This document shows positions 10,999 to 21,419 of a DNA stretch of 64,000 nucleotides, piece after piece. The stretch lies in NCBI GenBank assembly GCA_023897205.1, contig JAHWDD010000008.1, positions 2,728,001 through 2,792,000 of the forward strand, read 5' to 3'. The DNA is from Exophiala sp. HKRS030. Its lineage: Eukaryota > Ascomycota > Eurotiomycetes > Chaetothyriales > Herpotrichiellaceae. The notes under the pieces were generated by a model. The model was not told the origin of the DNA and did not search any database. It saw only the letters and a list, made by a program, of their open reading frames with translations. The translations under genes and the position numbers were made by a program. Each line of letters begins with the position of its first letter. Position 1 is the stretch's first letter.

Positions 10999-12243
10999 CT
11001 ACTCCTCCAGTGCCTTCTTTGCCTCTTCTGCAACATCATACAGAAAGAAAAAGTCATTGTACTCCCGAGAGAAAGTTTTGGCAGTCGGTCCCGGTATGCG
11101 ACCAGAGTAGTACCTCCTGACTTCTGATATCAAGATATCCGGTGAATCCATCATCCTATTGGACATGGTCTGCACAGCAGCCACGCGAGGCAAACGTAGC
11201 TCGTCATATACCTCTAGACGTGACTCCACATCTGCAGGAGACTTTACATCGGAAAAGATGATTTCCAGTGCCTTTGCATCCTCGAATGCCATACATGCGC
11301 CTTGACTGTGAGTCGACAGCATGAGATGAGCTGCGTCACCGAGCAGAACGGCTTTTCCTTTGGTGAAAGTCTGCAACGGGTCGCGCCACATGATTTTGTA
11401 GACGATTACGTCTGTTGCTCCCTCGCATATCGCTTGGACTGCGGGATGGAAGCCTCGAGAGTCGGCGACGAGATCTTCGTACGCTGCGGGCGAGTTCCAT
11501 CCCGCTACACTCTCCTCCTTGTCAGTCGAGGGATGGATCAGGGCCGCATACAGGAGTTCGCCACCTCGACATGGATAAGAATTGATCATATGGCCTGGCC
11601 GTCCAATTGCTGTCTTGTAGAATGTGGTAAGACCAGAGGGATGGTCTCGGTAGAAAGCTCCAACATCTGGACGTGCGAGTACTTTATCCAAAGGCTGCAG
11701 GAAGCGGTAGATTGATAGTGGTGCTTTGTAGGTCGGAGCAGGCTCGCCGATGATCTTCGATATATGTTCGCTGTGGACTCCATCGGCAATAACAACGAGA
11801 TCGCTCTGGCGGCGCCTCCCGTCTGCCAGAACTATTGTCCCATCCTCCACATCAACATCGATCACCTTTACTCCAAGATGTATTTTCACTTGTGCCTGAA
11901 TCTCAACCAAAGCCTTCAGACCTGTATGGAGATCTGCCCGGTGAAAAAGGAGCCAACGATGCCCATATTTCTTGGCGGTGTCATCGAAAGTATCCACCGA
12001 TTGAATCTCGAGCGTGTCAGCCTTGAGCCGCCGGATCTGGTTGAAGTCCAATGCTTTTGCCTTTACAAAATCGAAACCCCAGGTGGAGAGGATGCGTGTT
12101 CCATTAGGCCCAATCACTATCGCAGCACCAGCCTCGTTCTTGAATCGAGATCTCTCATACAGGTCCACCGAATGTCCTGCTTTTGACAGTGCGATGGCCG
12201 CAGAAAGGCCGCCAATACCAGCACCCACGATTCCGACTTTCAT
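10999..12243 (-). CDS. FAD-dependent aromatic monooxygenase (salicylate hydroxylase-like)
   Basis: A single intronless frame of 414 residues. It carries the three group A flavoprotein hydroxylase motifs: GAGIGG at residues 7-12 (ADP binding), DGVHS at 154-158 (FAD/NAD(P)H) and GDAAH at 302-306 followed by STHSQGACMAFEDA (FAD ribityl). There is no signal peptide or membrane segment, so it is soluble. It should use NAD(P)H and O2 to hydroxylate an aromatic ring. Relatives act on salicylate, 6-hydroxynicotinate, urate (HpxO type) or polyketides, and sequence alone does not choose. The gene is convergent with the guanine deaminase-like gene, with no shared promoter, so a joint purine role is only a speculation. 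It ends with an unusual acidic/Lys tail after NDFFFLYDVAEEA. Confidence 0.87.
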   Translation of the reverse strand: MKVGIVGAGIGGLSAAIALSKAGHSVDLYERSRFKNEAGAAIVIGPNGTRILSTWGFDFVKAKALDFNQIRRLKADTLEIQSVDTFDDTAKKYGHRWLLFHRADLHTGLKALVEIQAQVKIHLGVKVIDVDVEDGTIVLADGRRRQSDLVVIADGVHSEHISKIIGEPAPTYKAPLSIYRFLQPLDKVLARPDVGAFYRDHPSGLTTFYKTAIGRPGHMINSYPCRGGELLYAALIHPSTDKEESVAGWNSPAAYEDLVADSRGFHPAVQAICEGATDVIVYKIMWRDPLQTFTKGKAVLLGDAAHLMLSTHSQGACMAFEDAKALEIIFSDVKSPADVESRLEVYDELRLPRVAAVQTMSNRMMDSPDILISEVRRYYSGRIPGPTAKTFSREYNDFFFLYDVAEEAKKALEE

Positions 12244-12973
12244 GATGGTGGCAGATAGGTTTTAGAAGAAATGGCTGAGAGAAGTGGACTCGGAAGATCC
12301 TCATTAGGCAGGCTCAAATACTCATGTACCACACAAGAGTCCATTTTTGCAGAAGAGGAGATGAGTCCAATTTGAGGTGCTTCTCAATTTGTCGCAGTGT
12401 TTGATAGGTGGGCTCGGTTCTGGAAGCCTACTGAACCATGAACGTCCTTTCAGATCTCTCGTTTCTTGTCTATTGTCCAGAGAGTTAGTTCCATGCTGGG
12501 GCTGTCGACAGTGACAGGATGGGTGGCTCACGTACGGCGGCTCTCGTAAGCGGCAAAACCCCTGTCCGTGGACGCGATCAGCATGGCTGACATGTGCACA
12601 TTTCGAGCACTCTCTGTCAGATGTGCAGGGATGTTTTGCCCGGTATGAGTGTTTCCATCAAGCACCTTGATTTTTAGACACGCTGTGACCGACTGCACGT
12701 CAGAAAAGGTTCCGTTTTGTGTGCAGATATGCACATTGATTTTTAGCCTACGGATCGTGGAATACGAGACGCACCTCTAGCCATTACTCTCGTAATTACT
12801 CGACATTGAAGGACGGGTAACATGCGCATAATTCTCTAGATCCGGGCAACTTCCTTCCCTCATCGTCAAGCTGAAAGCGTCAGCAAGAGGGAATGGCGGT
12901 ATGATTCAAGGACCAAATTTAGAAGCATGTCGTTTGAACGAACATGTCAATTTCCGCTCAATACACCACTATA
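12244..12973. other. Intergenic, no supported gene
   Basis: This is the upstream flank of the monooxygenase and downstream flank of the exchanger. An 11-12 bp direct repeat (TTGATTTTTAG) occurs near 12668 and 12738. Open frames here are short and without recognisable domains. Confidence 0.5.
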
Positions 12974-15067
12974 TCACATCCTTCGATTCTCCGGATCTGG
13001 AAAGAGGTATGAACCAATAGCGATGACCACGTAGCAAGCACATAACAGACTTCCTTCTAGGAAATTGGTTCTACCATTCATGATGAGAAAATTGACCAGG
13101 AACGTAGTCGCGACGAGGGCCACGGTCTCGAAAAGCCCGAAATACATGGTCATCTGCTTGTCGAGGATCCATCCAGCGATCACAATTAATGGGGTGACGA
13201 ACAGAGATATTTGAACCGACGATCCTATCGATACCCCCACAGCAAGGTCGAACTTGCCTTTGACGGCAACGGTGGTGGCAGTAATGTATTCCGCACAGTT
13301 TCCTGCCACGGGTAGCACAATGAGCCCAATGAATGCTTGAGAGAAGGGGCCTGTTGAGATGACTTGATCAAGACTGTTGACAAGGAACTCAGCGCAGGCG
13401 GCGATTGTGAGTGACGAAATGACCAACATTAACAAAGACATCTTCCGTCCCAGCCTCGGCACTTCATCCGACATAAGCCCATCGAGGGAGAGCACTTCCT
13501 GGCTAGGGATGGAACCTCCTAATAGGAAATGCGGAAGACTGGCTGTCGAGCCAGCGAATGATAGCCGATGTGATCCCGACTGAAAAGAATCTTGGCTGAC
13601 CCCACGGCTATACGAATGACGGGAGCCCGAGAGACGACTTCGGTGGTGAGGGCGATATATCGAATTGTTTGCAGAGAATTTGGTATCTTTCACCGCTGTC
13701 CTGCCCCGTTCATCCTCAGTCCATTCGCTATTCTGTTCGCCGTCAACGAACCGAATATGTTCACCAATCTCTGGATTGGCACCACTGCGAATATCCAGAG
13801 GAACAAGTTCTAGATTGCCTTTCCACGGTCTCTGGAGTAATGGAGCCTCTCCACCTTCCTCGTCTTGAAATCGAATTGAGCGAGGCAACAGTACACTGTT
13901 AGCCGCTTGTCGCTGATGATTATCATCTTGAGCAAAGTTGTTTGGACTATCATTGGGACTATCGCTGGGAAAAGAAGAGATGGAAGCCGGTCCAGATACG
14001 TTTCCCCGTCCTATTGATGCTCTTCTCATCAGAAAAATGACGTAGAAGAGGTATATGGTGAGGAAGATGAAAGATGAAGCGCGACTTAGTGTCACCACGG
14101 CCTTTCCTGCAGCATCGGCATCACTAAATGAATGGTAGAATGCTGCCTAGGGAAATCTTAGTGTATCACAAAAGCAATCCAAAGGATAGCTTACCGGAAT
14201 GAGGAGACTGAACACAGAGACGCTCAAAAGGCACGCCAAAGCTTGAGCTTCTTCTTTGCTATGTAATTGTTCGTGGTGATACACGCTTCCTGCTACAATT
14301 GCTGTTCCAAGAATAAGCAACAAATTGACAAGAATGGAGCCCAGAATTGAAGCCTGCACGACCTCAAGTTGATCATGATGCAGAGCAGCCCTGTTATAGT
14401 CAGTCATATTGCTGTGATTTCAAGGTTGAGATACTGTACAAGCTATGATCAGTCAGTAATGTTGTGTACTCTTGTTATATGGAGCTCAGCTTACAACAGG
14501 ACTATTTCCACAAGGTTTCCAAAGGTGACATTGAGGAGAGCCCCTGCGGTATCTCCAGACTCGTTCGCTATACACTCAGTTGCGTAAGTGAGCAGTGCAG
14601 AGAGTGGAATGACTGCAATCACATTCGTGGTAAACACGACATAGTGATTGAGCTTTGCAAATGGGCTGGCAATAGCGATTGGTACGACAGGCAAGAGCAG
14701 GTTCAGCCAAGAGTGTACCAATATTGGCTTCACTGTCGTGATAGCTGCCGAGATGCAACCTTTGACGTTTGATTCCGTCGTTGTAGATCCTAGAGAGGAA
14801 TAAAGCACAAAAGACGGGCGCCGGTAAGCCTGTATGGTGGGATCTCGACCTTGAAGCGTATCAGATTTAAGCTTCTCCGCTCTGCAGAAGACACACACTT
14901 GAAAAAATGCCAGATCTGCTTCGTATGCGAGTCCACCAGTTGTTCCCCCTTGAGTAAGAGCTACCTGCCAGGCTTGAGTCACTTGTTATGTTTCCTCCTT
15001 CGCTAACAGAGTCGAGACTTGTGCCCTCATGATTGATAGTGATCGTCGACTCTTCTCCGTGACTCAT
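12974..15067 (-). CDS. CAX-type Ca2+/H+ exchanger (VCX1-like)
   Basis: Four exons join in phase: 15067-14965, 14789-14495, 14390-14195 and 14146-12974, giving 588 residues. The first intron (175 nt) is the least certain; a small extra exon cannot be fitted in frame. Both alpha repeats of the cation/Ca2+ exchanger fold are visible. Alpha-1 has TFGNLVEIVLL..HHDQLEVVQASILGSIL; alpha-2 has LPVAGNCAEYITA..VAVKGKFDLAVGVSIGSSVQ. Each has its acidic residue (E in GNLVE and in GNCAE) for cation binding. About 11 membrane helices are expected. A roughly 190-residue hydrophilic loop, rich in Ser, Gly, Asp and Arg, separates the halves and is longer than in yeast Vcx1. The role is vacuolar (or ER/Golgi) Ca2+ or Mn2+ uptake driven by the proton gradient. 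Divergent from sec72 across a 779-nt spacer. Confidence 0.87.
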
Positions 15068-15846
15068 GATTGCTCAAGTCTACCTTGTGAGTGAAATGAA
15101 AGAATTTGAAGGCAGCATAGGAAATGTGAGCTTTGATAGCGGGAGCAAAACGCCGAAGGAGCCGGACTTGTCCCATGGTTGTTGGGACCAGAATTCGCAG
15201 ATTTCCATCTGGCTAGCATGACACAGCCTCAATGCAGGCATGCATACCTACCGTTATAAGCATAGCACGTTGGATTGAGAGATTGAATATGCAGGTGCCA
15301 GGTGGAGCTGGCGCAATCAACAACCGGGGTCAGTCAGCATGCTCAAGAATTATATGAGTGATTTTTGTTATCACAACAACAATGTGGGGTGTGAGCCGAA
15401 ACGTGCTCGATAGGGAAGGTACACGATCTTGCCAGTCTCAATGATTAGATGGCCAGCGATTGCTTGCGAGCTGCTCTTGAAATGAAAGCCACTTGATCCA
15501 ACATCGGATAATGAGGCCATCGCAATTCAGTGGCTAGAGTTTAGATACCTATGTAAGGTTCCGTTTGACGAAGGATGAGGAGACGGAGGCTGGAGAGTAA
15601 GAATGAGCAGCCGAGAACTGCGGTCAAGGAAGGGGAGTTTCCCCGCATAAAGTCACGTGATGAACTCAACGCCTACGGCAGATCACGACTGTCCGCAGAT
15701 GTTGCCAGATATTCCATTTGCGTGGGTAACCAGTAAGGCCTTTGAACCAAGTCCATCTTCAAGTCTAGGATCCTCATGAGATATCAGAAAGAAGGGGAGA
15801 AAACTCATTGACGAAACCTTTGACCGGACTGAGATCATCTCGAACA
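15068..15846. promoter_or_regulatory. Divergent promoter region between exchanger and sec72 with a GTCACGTGA box
   Basis: The spacer separates two outward-facing genes. A GTCACGTGA element at 15652-15660, about 190 bp before the sec72 ATG, matches the E-box core CACGTG bound by fungal bHLH factors (Cbf1-like). Seen directly; function inferred. Confidence 0.4.
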
Positions 15847-16509
15847 ATGGCGTCCACGGAAGATGCGCTCGAAACATACACCCACCTCCCACTACAAATC
15901 GATCCTCAAACTAAACAGATCTCTGTGCTTTCTTCGGACAAATCTCTGCAGGATGCAATCGCAAGTTTGAATAGCCTGCACACTGCTTTCAAATCCCTCG
16001 ACACACCAAACAATGTCCCTGCACCGCCTATGCCTGTCAACCCCAAACGGACAGCCCAAATTCACAAGTTAAGAGATTCTGCGGCGGCTTCATCGAGAAA
16101 GGGAAATCACACAGATGCTATTCGACTCCTCGGAGTCGCGATTGACATGGCGGCTGCTCGGCCAGGGTGGGAACCCATGGGGCTCGCCAGAGAAGAGCTG
16201 TCTATGATGTACCTATCCCGGGGCGCTGCTCATGTCGGCGTACAAAATTGGGCGGAGGGTTTGAATGACGCCGAGTGTAGTGTGGAAGCCAAGAGTGGTC
16301 CCAGTCAAGGCCCCAATGGAGAACGGATCCCTGGCAACCCGAAAGGCTGGATTGTTGGAGGGAAGTGTTTGATGGAGATGGGTCGTTGGCATGATGCGGT
16401 TGATTGGCTCGAACGAGCCATTGACAAGGAAGGTAGGGAAGGTGATGATTGTCGCCAGCTCCTTCAGCAATTGGCAGAAGCACGCAAGCGGGTTGAGGAC
16501 AAGTCATGA
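15847..16509 (+). CDS. sec72: Sec72-like TPR subunit of the ER translocation complex
   Basis: The ATG at 15847 gives 220 residues; the open frame upstream lacks another ATG. The N-terminal part (THLPLQIDPQTKQI..., then VNPKRTAQIHKLRDSAAASSRKGNH at about 74-100) and the following helical repeats (AIRLLGVAIDMAAARPGWEP, REELSMMYLSRGAAHVGVQNWAEGLNDAECSVEAK, KGWIVGGKCLMEMGRWHDAVDWLERAID) form three TPR-like units in the order I know from filamentous-fungal Sec72. In yeast, Sec72 belongs to the Sec62/63 complex on the cytosolic face of the ER and contacts Hsp70-type chaperones during post-translational translocation. It is soluble, with no membrane segment. Lysine and glutamate end the chain (EARKRVEDKS). 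The name rests on remembered family features, so an unrelated TPR protein is possible but less likely. Confidence 0.72.
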   Translation: MASTEDALETYTHLPLQIDPQTKQISVLSSDKSLQDAIASLNSLHTAFKSLDTPNNVPAPPMPVNPKRTAQIHKLRDSAAASSRKGNHTDAIRLLGVAIDMAAARPGWEPMGLAREELSMMYLSRGAAHVGVQNWAEGLNDAECSVEAKSGPSQGPNGERIPGNPKGWIVGGKCLMEMGRWHDAVDWLERAIDKEGREGDDCRQLLQQLAEARKRVEDKS

Positions 16510-17862
16510 TACTGTTTCTTCTGGTAGAGCTTTCGACGGCTTGACCATTCACGAATGACTACACATGTTCTAAGCCATCCAAAGGATCTGGCATTCCATC
16601 ATCGCAGCCACGATGGCTGGTTGGCCCAGCAGGCAGGAAGCCATAATTTACAGCACTTTCTGCATGGATTCCAAGTATTATCCAAACAAGTGTTTGTCTT
16701 TTCCGTACCACGATGGACGGATATGAAGATTCCCGCGAGCGGATTGGGCTATGCGAGTCCCTGTCACAAGCATCGAACTATCAGCGACGGAAATATTCCA
16801 GTGGATTGCCTCTGCGGCTGTGATATGGTGGTGAGAGCCTCCATGACCGCTAGCCTGAATTGGAATTGTGGAAACAGCAGAACCGCTACAGATGTCAAAT
16901 CAGAACTCGACAGAAATCTTACTCTCCCATGTTCAGACATGGAAAGAGTAGGGGAATTTCGATTCGTCGTGGGTATGGACGAACAAGACCTCCCCTTGGC
17001 CGACACCAGGCCGTGCGTGAAGAAAATTGCATCTGGCTATGCAGCGTGTTCTTGAACGCGAGGTCTTTCCTAGTCGCGACTCGACCCAGATAGTCTAGAT
17101 AAGTACCCAAGAGAGACAGGTATTTATTTCCTCGTCGGAATCTCGACGTTCTCTACCTTCTTGTCTCACATATTCTCACGCCGCTTTTAATTGGGCTGGC
17201 TCCCAGTTAGCTCAACTTCGACTTAGGGTCAGCTAGGCTAGCTTCTCTCACGAACTACCGCCGCCATCGTGGTGCCTCGGCCCCTAGATCGTCCCTTCAA
17301 GGTGCCTCCCCAGACTATGACGTCGTAATAAAAGCCTAAAATAAGGCTCTACGGAGGTTTCTTTATACTTCCTTCTTAACCCTACCGGAGTTAGTCTTTA
17401 TAAGGCTATAGTATTATACGACTCGCCTTATACTCTCTAGCTATAGAAGAGTCCCCCAAAAATAGGTCTTCTAGACCGACCGTCTATATATATGGCACCA
17501 ATTCACCTCCTGGTCTGCAACCGCTGGCTAGTACTTCTTCGTGACCCACTGTCCTATAGCGACCGTCATTGTACGTCGGCGTGAAGTAGATGCGACGCCC
17601 TTCGAAAACCTCACTTCAAGCGAACCCTCCGTCGTAGAGTCTTCCCCAGTGTGTTAAGCAGAGTAGGCTCTAAATCTCTCGGTCAAACAAAGTCTACGGG
17701 GAATGCGGATTTCATCGATCTCATCGATTTCGTGGGTTTGACTTTTTCTGATCAAGACACCCCTCAAGAGGATCTGGTGCTACGAGAACTTGTGGGACGG
17801 GAGCTAGATGTCCGGTGAGGCATTCCCAGCCAGCGATGGCATGGGATTTCCCGATCATTTTC
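16510..17862. other. Intergenic spacer containing a mutated repeat-like block
   Basis: An open frame at 16555-17055 (+) has no recognisable domain and I do not support it. From about 17130 to 17700 the composition changes abruptly, and the core (17329-17495) is listed separately. Confidence 0.5.
17329..17495. repeat. RIP-like mutated block, probable transposon relic
   Basis: By hand count, 17341-17495 contains about 25 TpA, about 13 ApT, one CpA and one TpG. Loss of CpA/TpG with gain of TpA is the classic outcome of repeat-induced point mutation in ascomycetes. No coding remnant, terminal repeat or target-site duplication could be read, so the parent element is unknown. The altered composition probably extends from about 17130 to 17700. 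Confidence 0.55.
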
Positions 17863-18301
17863 TTACTCCTTATCAACGTCGCTCAACGTCTCCGGCTTAT
17901 GCGCGACCTTCTTGTTATTCTGATCTGTGAACACCACAACCGGTGCATGGCTAGCACCCTTAGCATCAAGATTGCGCGCCTGATCTTCGTCCGTGACAAG
18001 TTGTTCGACCTGATTGACATTGTGAGCGCCAGAATGGAAGACGAAAAGGGAAAGGCAAATGAAGGCAAACGATAGCAGGGAAGCGACTGTGATATTGACG
18101 ACATACCTGTCCCGTATGCGTTCCGCCACGATACTGCATCATCCAGCATGCAATCAGTCAGTTACCAGTCATTCGAACAGCGAGCACGCGCCGTTTGTTG
18201 GTTAGAGGAGGTTTTCCCTCTTCTCTTCAGGTGCTTACAGGCGTCACTACCGTATCACCCTTGCCGATGGTCGCGCCACCTTTAGATTTGAAGTCGGACA
18301 T
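17863..18301 (-). CDS. Small TUDOR-fold protein of the hypervirulence-associated (Hva1) family
   Basis: Three exons join in phase 0 on the minus strand: 18301-18239 (21 codons), 18133-18107 (9 codons) and 18009-17863 (48 codons plus stop), giving 78 residues. The joined reading, KGDTVVTP + YRGGTHTGQ + VEQLVTDEDQA, then VVFTDQNNKKVAHKPETL, matches the Hva1_TUDOR layout: a KGD start, a G-G-H/T-x-G core and a late hydrophobic strand followed by a Lys/Ala/His stretch. Single open frames here miss it: the first and middle exons lie outside or out of frame with the visible minus-strand frame. The 27-nt middle exon is very small, but both flanking splice sites are good (GTAAGC..GCAG and GTATGT..CAG). 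The biochemical role of the family is not established. Cytosolic or nuclear; no targeting signal. Confidence 0.72.
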
Positions 18302-18674
18302 TGTCTCCCTTACTAGAACTTATGAAATATATGGAGAGGTGTTTCTGTTGAAATTTTGCTAGGAGTACTTGACACGCTGTAGAACCTGCGCCAAGTTGGG
18401 GAGGTGATAGTATAGTAAGCGACCGGTGTCATGATGAGGTAGTCGGCTATGAGATAGTAGGCTTTGACGTCACACATTGAACAAACCACTGAGATCGCCA
18501 GTGTGCCCCGTCTCAGAACTCCTTTAGTGGGTACGATGCCCTGATGCCGTGGGGGCGTGGTGGGCACGTGTGAACTTTGGTCACAGTCTAACAGTTTCGT
18601 CCGCAAGTCGTCAAAAGTGTCGGGAATTGTACGATGAAGCTTCGTCCTAGTTATAACGCTTCCCTAAGTCACTC
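18302..18674. other. Intergenic
   Basis: Shared flank; I see nothing beyond short chance frames. Confidence 0.45.
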
Positions 18675-19092
18675 TTACAAGTCACTCATCTTTTTGTACT
18701 GACTTGTAATTACTCGACAGGTGGCTGCCAAATTTTCTTTCCCGTAGTCCTTGCCGGCCACCCAACCTCCCAGAGCACCACCGACAGTACCCGCGCCCTC
18801 GGAACAGCAGGCCTCCTATCAGACCTCCGCCTGCGGCGCCGATAAAGCTATCTGCATATATGGGGCGTGAGTTTTCTGAGATGTGATGAGTTCGACTCCT
18901 TTTTTCCTTCGGTGTGATTTCGAGTTCTGAAAGGTCTCCATTTCTCAACGATGCGTGGCTGTTCGGGTATGGTCTTCGATGTGGTGAAGGATAAGGGACG
19001 TTTCTAGAAGGAATAGACTTCTGCAATATCATGATGGTAGCAAGGGGGGATTGGGCAACAGTATCCAGGGTATTTCGTCGAGCAAAGGACAT
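18675..19092 (-). pseudogene. Glycine-zipper small protein gene with a frameshift
   Basis: From a minus-strand ATG at 19092 (or a later start just after the AG at about 19019) the frame reads IPSRNVPYPSPHRRPYPNSH, a basic/acidic middle, then ADSFIGAAGGGLIGGLLF, a glycine zipper typical of short fungal proteins that pack against membranes. At about 18797-18801 the frame shifts by one base. The other register continues the zipper sensibly (GAGTVGGALGGWVAGKDYGK) to a stop at 18675, while the unshifted frame turns into Arg/Cys-rich text ending at 18682. The simplest reading is a one-base insertion beside a G run. It may be a dead gene or an assembly error. The function of these proteins is unknown to me. 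Confidence 0.55.
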
Positions 19093-19971
19093 TCGGCTTC
19101 ACCATCGAACATTGGATTTGGAGGTAGAGGACCCTGTTGGTTATTCAGGGTGGGTCTTACGTCAAATGCATGGGCGTCTGCAGCTGCAATTCTGACTCGG
19201 AAAGAAGAGTGTCTGGATTGAATCGAGAAAAACCAGCCAAGGGAAACTATTCCTTGGGGCAAGCATACAATAATGATGGAAGAGATAGTGACATGAGGTA
19301 AATGGCTGGGCATTCGTCAACACCCACTAGTTCTGGTGATGTTCCATGCGACCACGTGCGATAGCTCATGCATTTCTGTCTCTGAGTTACTTATTGAAAC
19401 GGGAAGGCTGTCGCCGTAGTCCCGAACAAATGATCGCCGACATACTCGGCTGATTAGAGCTAGGTTATGTCCTTCAGGGGAGCATCGTGCTGCCACCGAT
19501 CGCGCAAATAAAGTACTGGGAGCACAACTGGAAACATGCCTACGGCAACAGCCCCAGCAGAGACGTGAATCCGGCGCACTTTGTTTAGAGAGTAGTCTCA
19601 GCAATTTTGTGCTAAAGGGGTCGTAGTGGTTATGTAGATTGGTAGAACTTGGGCGATATTGTTAACAAATCCAGTGTTATTTACCACATAGCATTTGCAC
19701 TAACCATCTTTGGCCTTCAAAACGCCCTCCTATTGGTCATAGTGGACTGTCATTCAGATCTTTCGCAGGAGGCTATCCACCAAATCAGGTATGGCGTCTC
19801 TTGGCATAACCACGCATATACTGTACGGATGCATTGAGGAACCCTAGAATTCCTCAGTAAATAGAACTAAGCATTCTACTCATGCTTTCCAACAATCTTG
19901 ACCGAATACTAGAATGAATTGCATTGTCGCAACAGGTGTTCTCGTCTCAGTACTGTTATGGTAAGAGATGG
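19093..19971. other. Intergenic, no supported gene
   Basis: Several short frames on both strands (for example 19317-19604, -) show no domain, signal peptide or splice-consistent continuation. Confidence 0.45.
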
Positions 19972-20925
19972 TTATGTACGATAGCTGACGATCTTGCCAA
20001 AGGTATCCGCCATACCCCAGATTCCGCACCTTAGACATGTCAACTGTACAATCTGAGAGTGGTCGACAAATAAATTGACATCGATTCCGAACTCCCTCAC
20101 ATACCAATTAAATACCAGAGGATCGGCGGCTTCAAACATGACCTTCTCTCCTGGCAAGTCTCGCAAAATTTCCTGGATCACATCTGTCCTCCAGTTCTTG
20201 ACGTTCTCGGTAATACCTTCACTTTCAATCATTATTCTCTCAACTCCAGCGCCGATAAAGCGCTTTCCAAGGTTGATGACCTTGGAAGGATCAGAGGTCC
20301 CGGTGCTTTCAAGTTTTTCGGCTGAGGTGTCTCCACCAGCACCAAATTGGATACCTAGTTCCGGTTTCGCCGCAAGACCGATACTGTGCACCTTGTCCAC
20401 AAGCCGAAGCCAGTCATCGGCAGGAAACGACAGGAAACCAGCCGATATTTCAATGACATCAAAGCCAAGTGCTTTGCATTTTTGGAGGTACTTGTCTATT
20501 ACCTTCTCAGCATTTGGCTGAGTGAGGACATGTTCCATCCAGCCGCCTGTGGAAACGTAGATATCGTGTTGATGTGCAAGGTCAATAAGCTCACACACTG
20601 CCATTTCTGGCATAATAGCGAAACTACCGCCAGCGAACTTGAGCCCATCAATATGATGACCCACAGTCTCTAGGACATCCTGGAGATGGCGTTTCCCATA
20701 GGCCGAGTAATAAGGGCCTCGAATTTCCGTCACTCCACGTGTTCGAGGCTTTGACGTACGAGGATTTGAGCGTATAAAACCAAAGCCGTTATCTTTGTCC
20801 TGTAGAAGAGTGTGGACCTGTGCTTTGGCATGTATTGTAGATAAGGGTCGATATCTTGGCCAGGGAGTCTGAGACAATGTGTAATTGTGCCTTACAGGTA
20901 AGTGGTGGAAGATCTTGGTTGCCAT
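19972..20925 (-). CDS. ComA-like phosphosulfolactate synthase family protein
   Basis: The ATG at 20925 gives 317 residues without introns. The sequence follows the ComA/PSL synthase TIM-barrel family: KPRTRGVTEIRGPYY near the start, HHIDGLKFAGGSFAIMP (substrate-binding Lys), DIYVSTGGWMEHVL, CKALGFDVIEISAGFLSFP, KPELGIQFGAGG, GAGVERIMIESEGIT and KVMFEAADPLVFNWYVREFG, ending in VDHSQIVQLTCLRCGIWG. In archaea the enzyme adds sulfite to phosphoenolpyruvate in coenzyme M synthesis. Plants and many fungi have homologues (the HSA32 group) of unclear activity, so I would not assign sulfolactate synthesis here. The first 30 or so residues (ATKIFHHLPVRHNYTLS) may be a mitochondrial presequence or simply variable. 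Confidence 0.85.
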   Translation of the reverse strand: MATKIFHHLPVRHNYTLSQTPWPRYRPLSTIHAKAQVHTLLQDKDNGFGFIRSNPRTSKPRTRGVTEIRGPYYSAYGKRHLQDVLETVGHHIDGLKFAGGSFAIMPEMAVCELIDLAHQHDIYVSTGGWMEHVLTQPNAEKVIDKYLQKCKALGFDVIEISAGFLSFPADDWLRLVDKVHSIGLAAKPELGIQFGAGGDTSAEKLESTGTSDPSKVINLGKRFIGAGVERIMIESEGITENVKNWRTDVIQEILRDLPGEKVMFEAADPLVFNWYVREFGIDVNLFVDHSQIVQLTCLRCGIWGMADTFGKIVSYRT

Positions 20926-21419
20926 GCCGCTCCAGGACAAGAAATTTGCGGGAAAAAATCCAATGTTGTGCCGGCCGCGAAGGGGCTTTGAGGACAGTCA
21001 GAACAGCCTCATTTCGTTCAAATTTCCCATTCCTTTAGTAGTCATAAGACTAACATCACAGTTTAACATATGCCAACCCTACAGGGATATGTGCGTCGTG
21101 CGTCACCAAGCTGGCAATTGGAACAAAAACAAGTTAAAGCTGTCCGCTGGCCAACAACGAAGACGACGCAAACCAGTGAAATAGTTGAACTCGAAAATCT
21201 TTGGAAGAACCTTGCAAGGAACTTCCCATCCATGGCTAGCAACTTGAATCCTGGCGTCTTTCGGATACTTGGTCCGCGTAAACAATGGGCGGGTCACGTG
21301 GATACCCATCTTCATCTCGATCCCTTGACGATCAGCACTGAGATAGTGCCGTCCATATGTACTGTGCATAATACAGTGAACCAATTTACTCAACGAATCA
21401 AACCTCTCCTGAGCGAACC
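20926..21419. other. Spacer upstream of the synthase, downstream of the patatin relic
   Basis: A plus-strand frame 21070-21645 overlaps the relic antisense and has no recognisable domain. The minus strand might hold further decayed relic sequence, but I could not align it. Confidence 0.4.

Noticed and set aside
9532..12243. Catabolic or secondary-metabolite gene cluster
   Set aside because: Only two adjacent enzymes, no backbone synthase, and the neighbours are housekeeping genes.
16555..17055. 167-codon plus-strand frame after sec72
   Set aside because: No recognisable motif; it runs into the RIP-like zone and probably reflects low stop density.
18881..18905. GTTCGACTCC followed by a T run, resembling a tRNA T-arm and terminator
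   Set aside because: No matching acceptor or anticodon arms upstream; it lies inside the glycine-zipper coding region.
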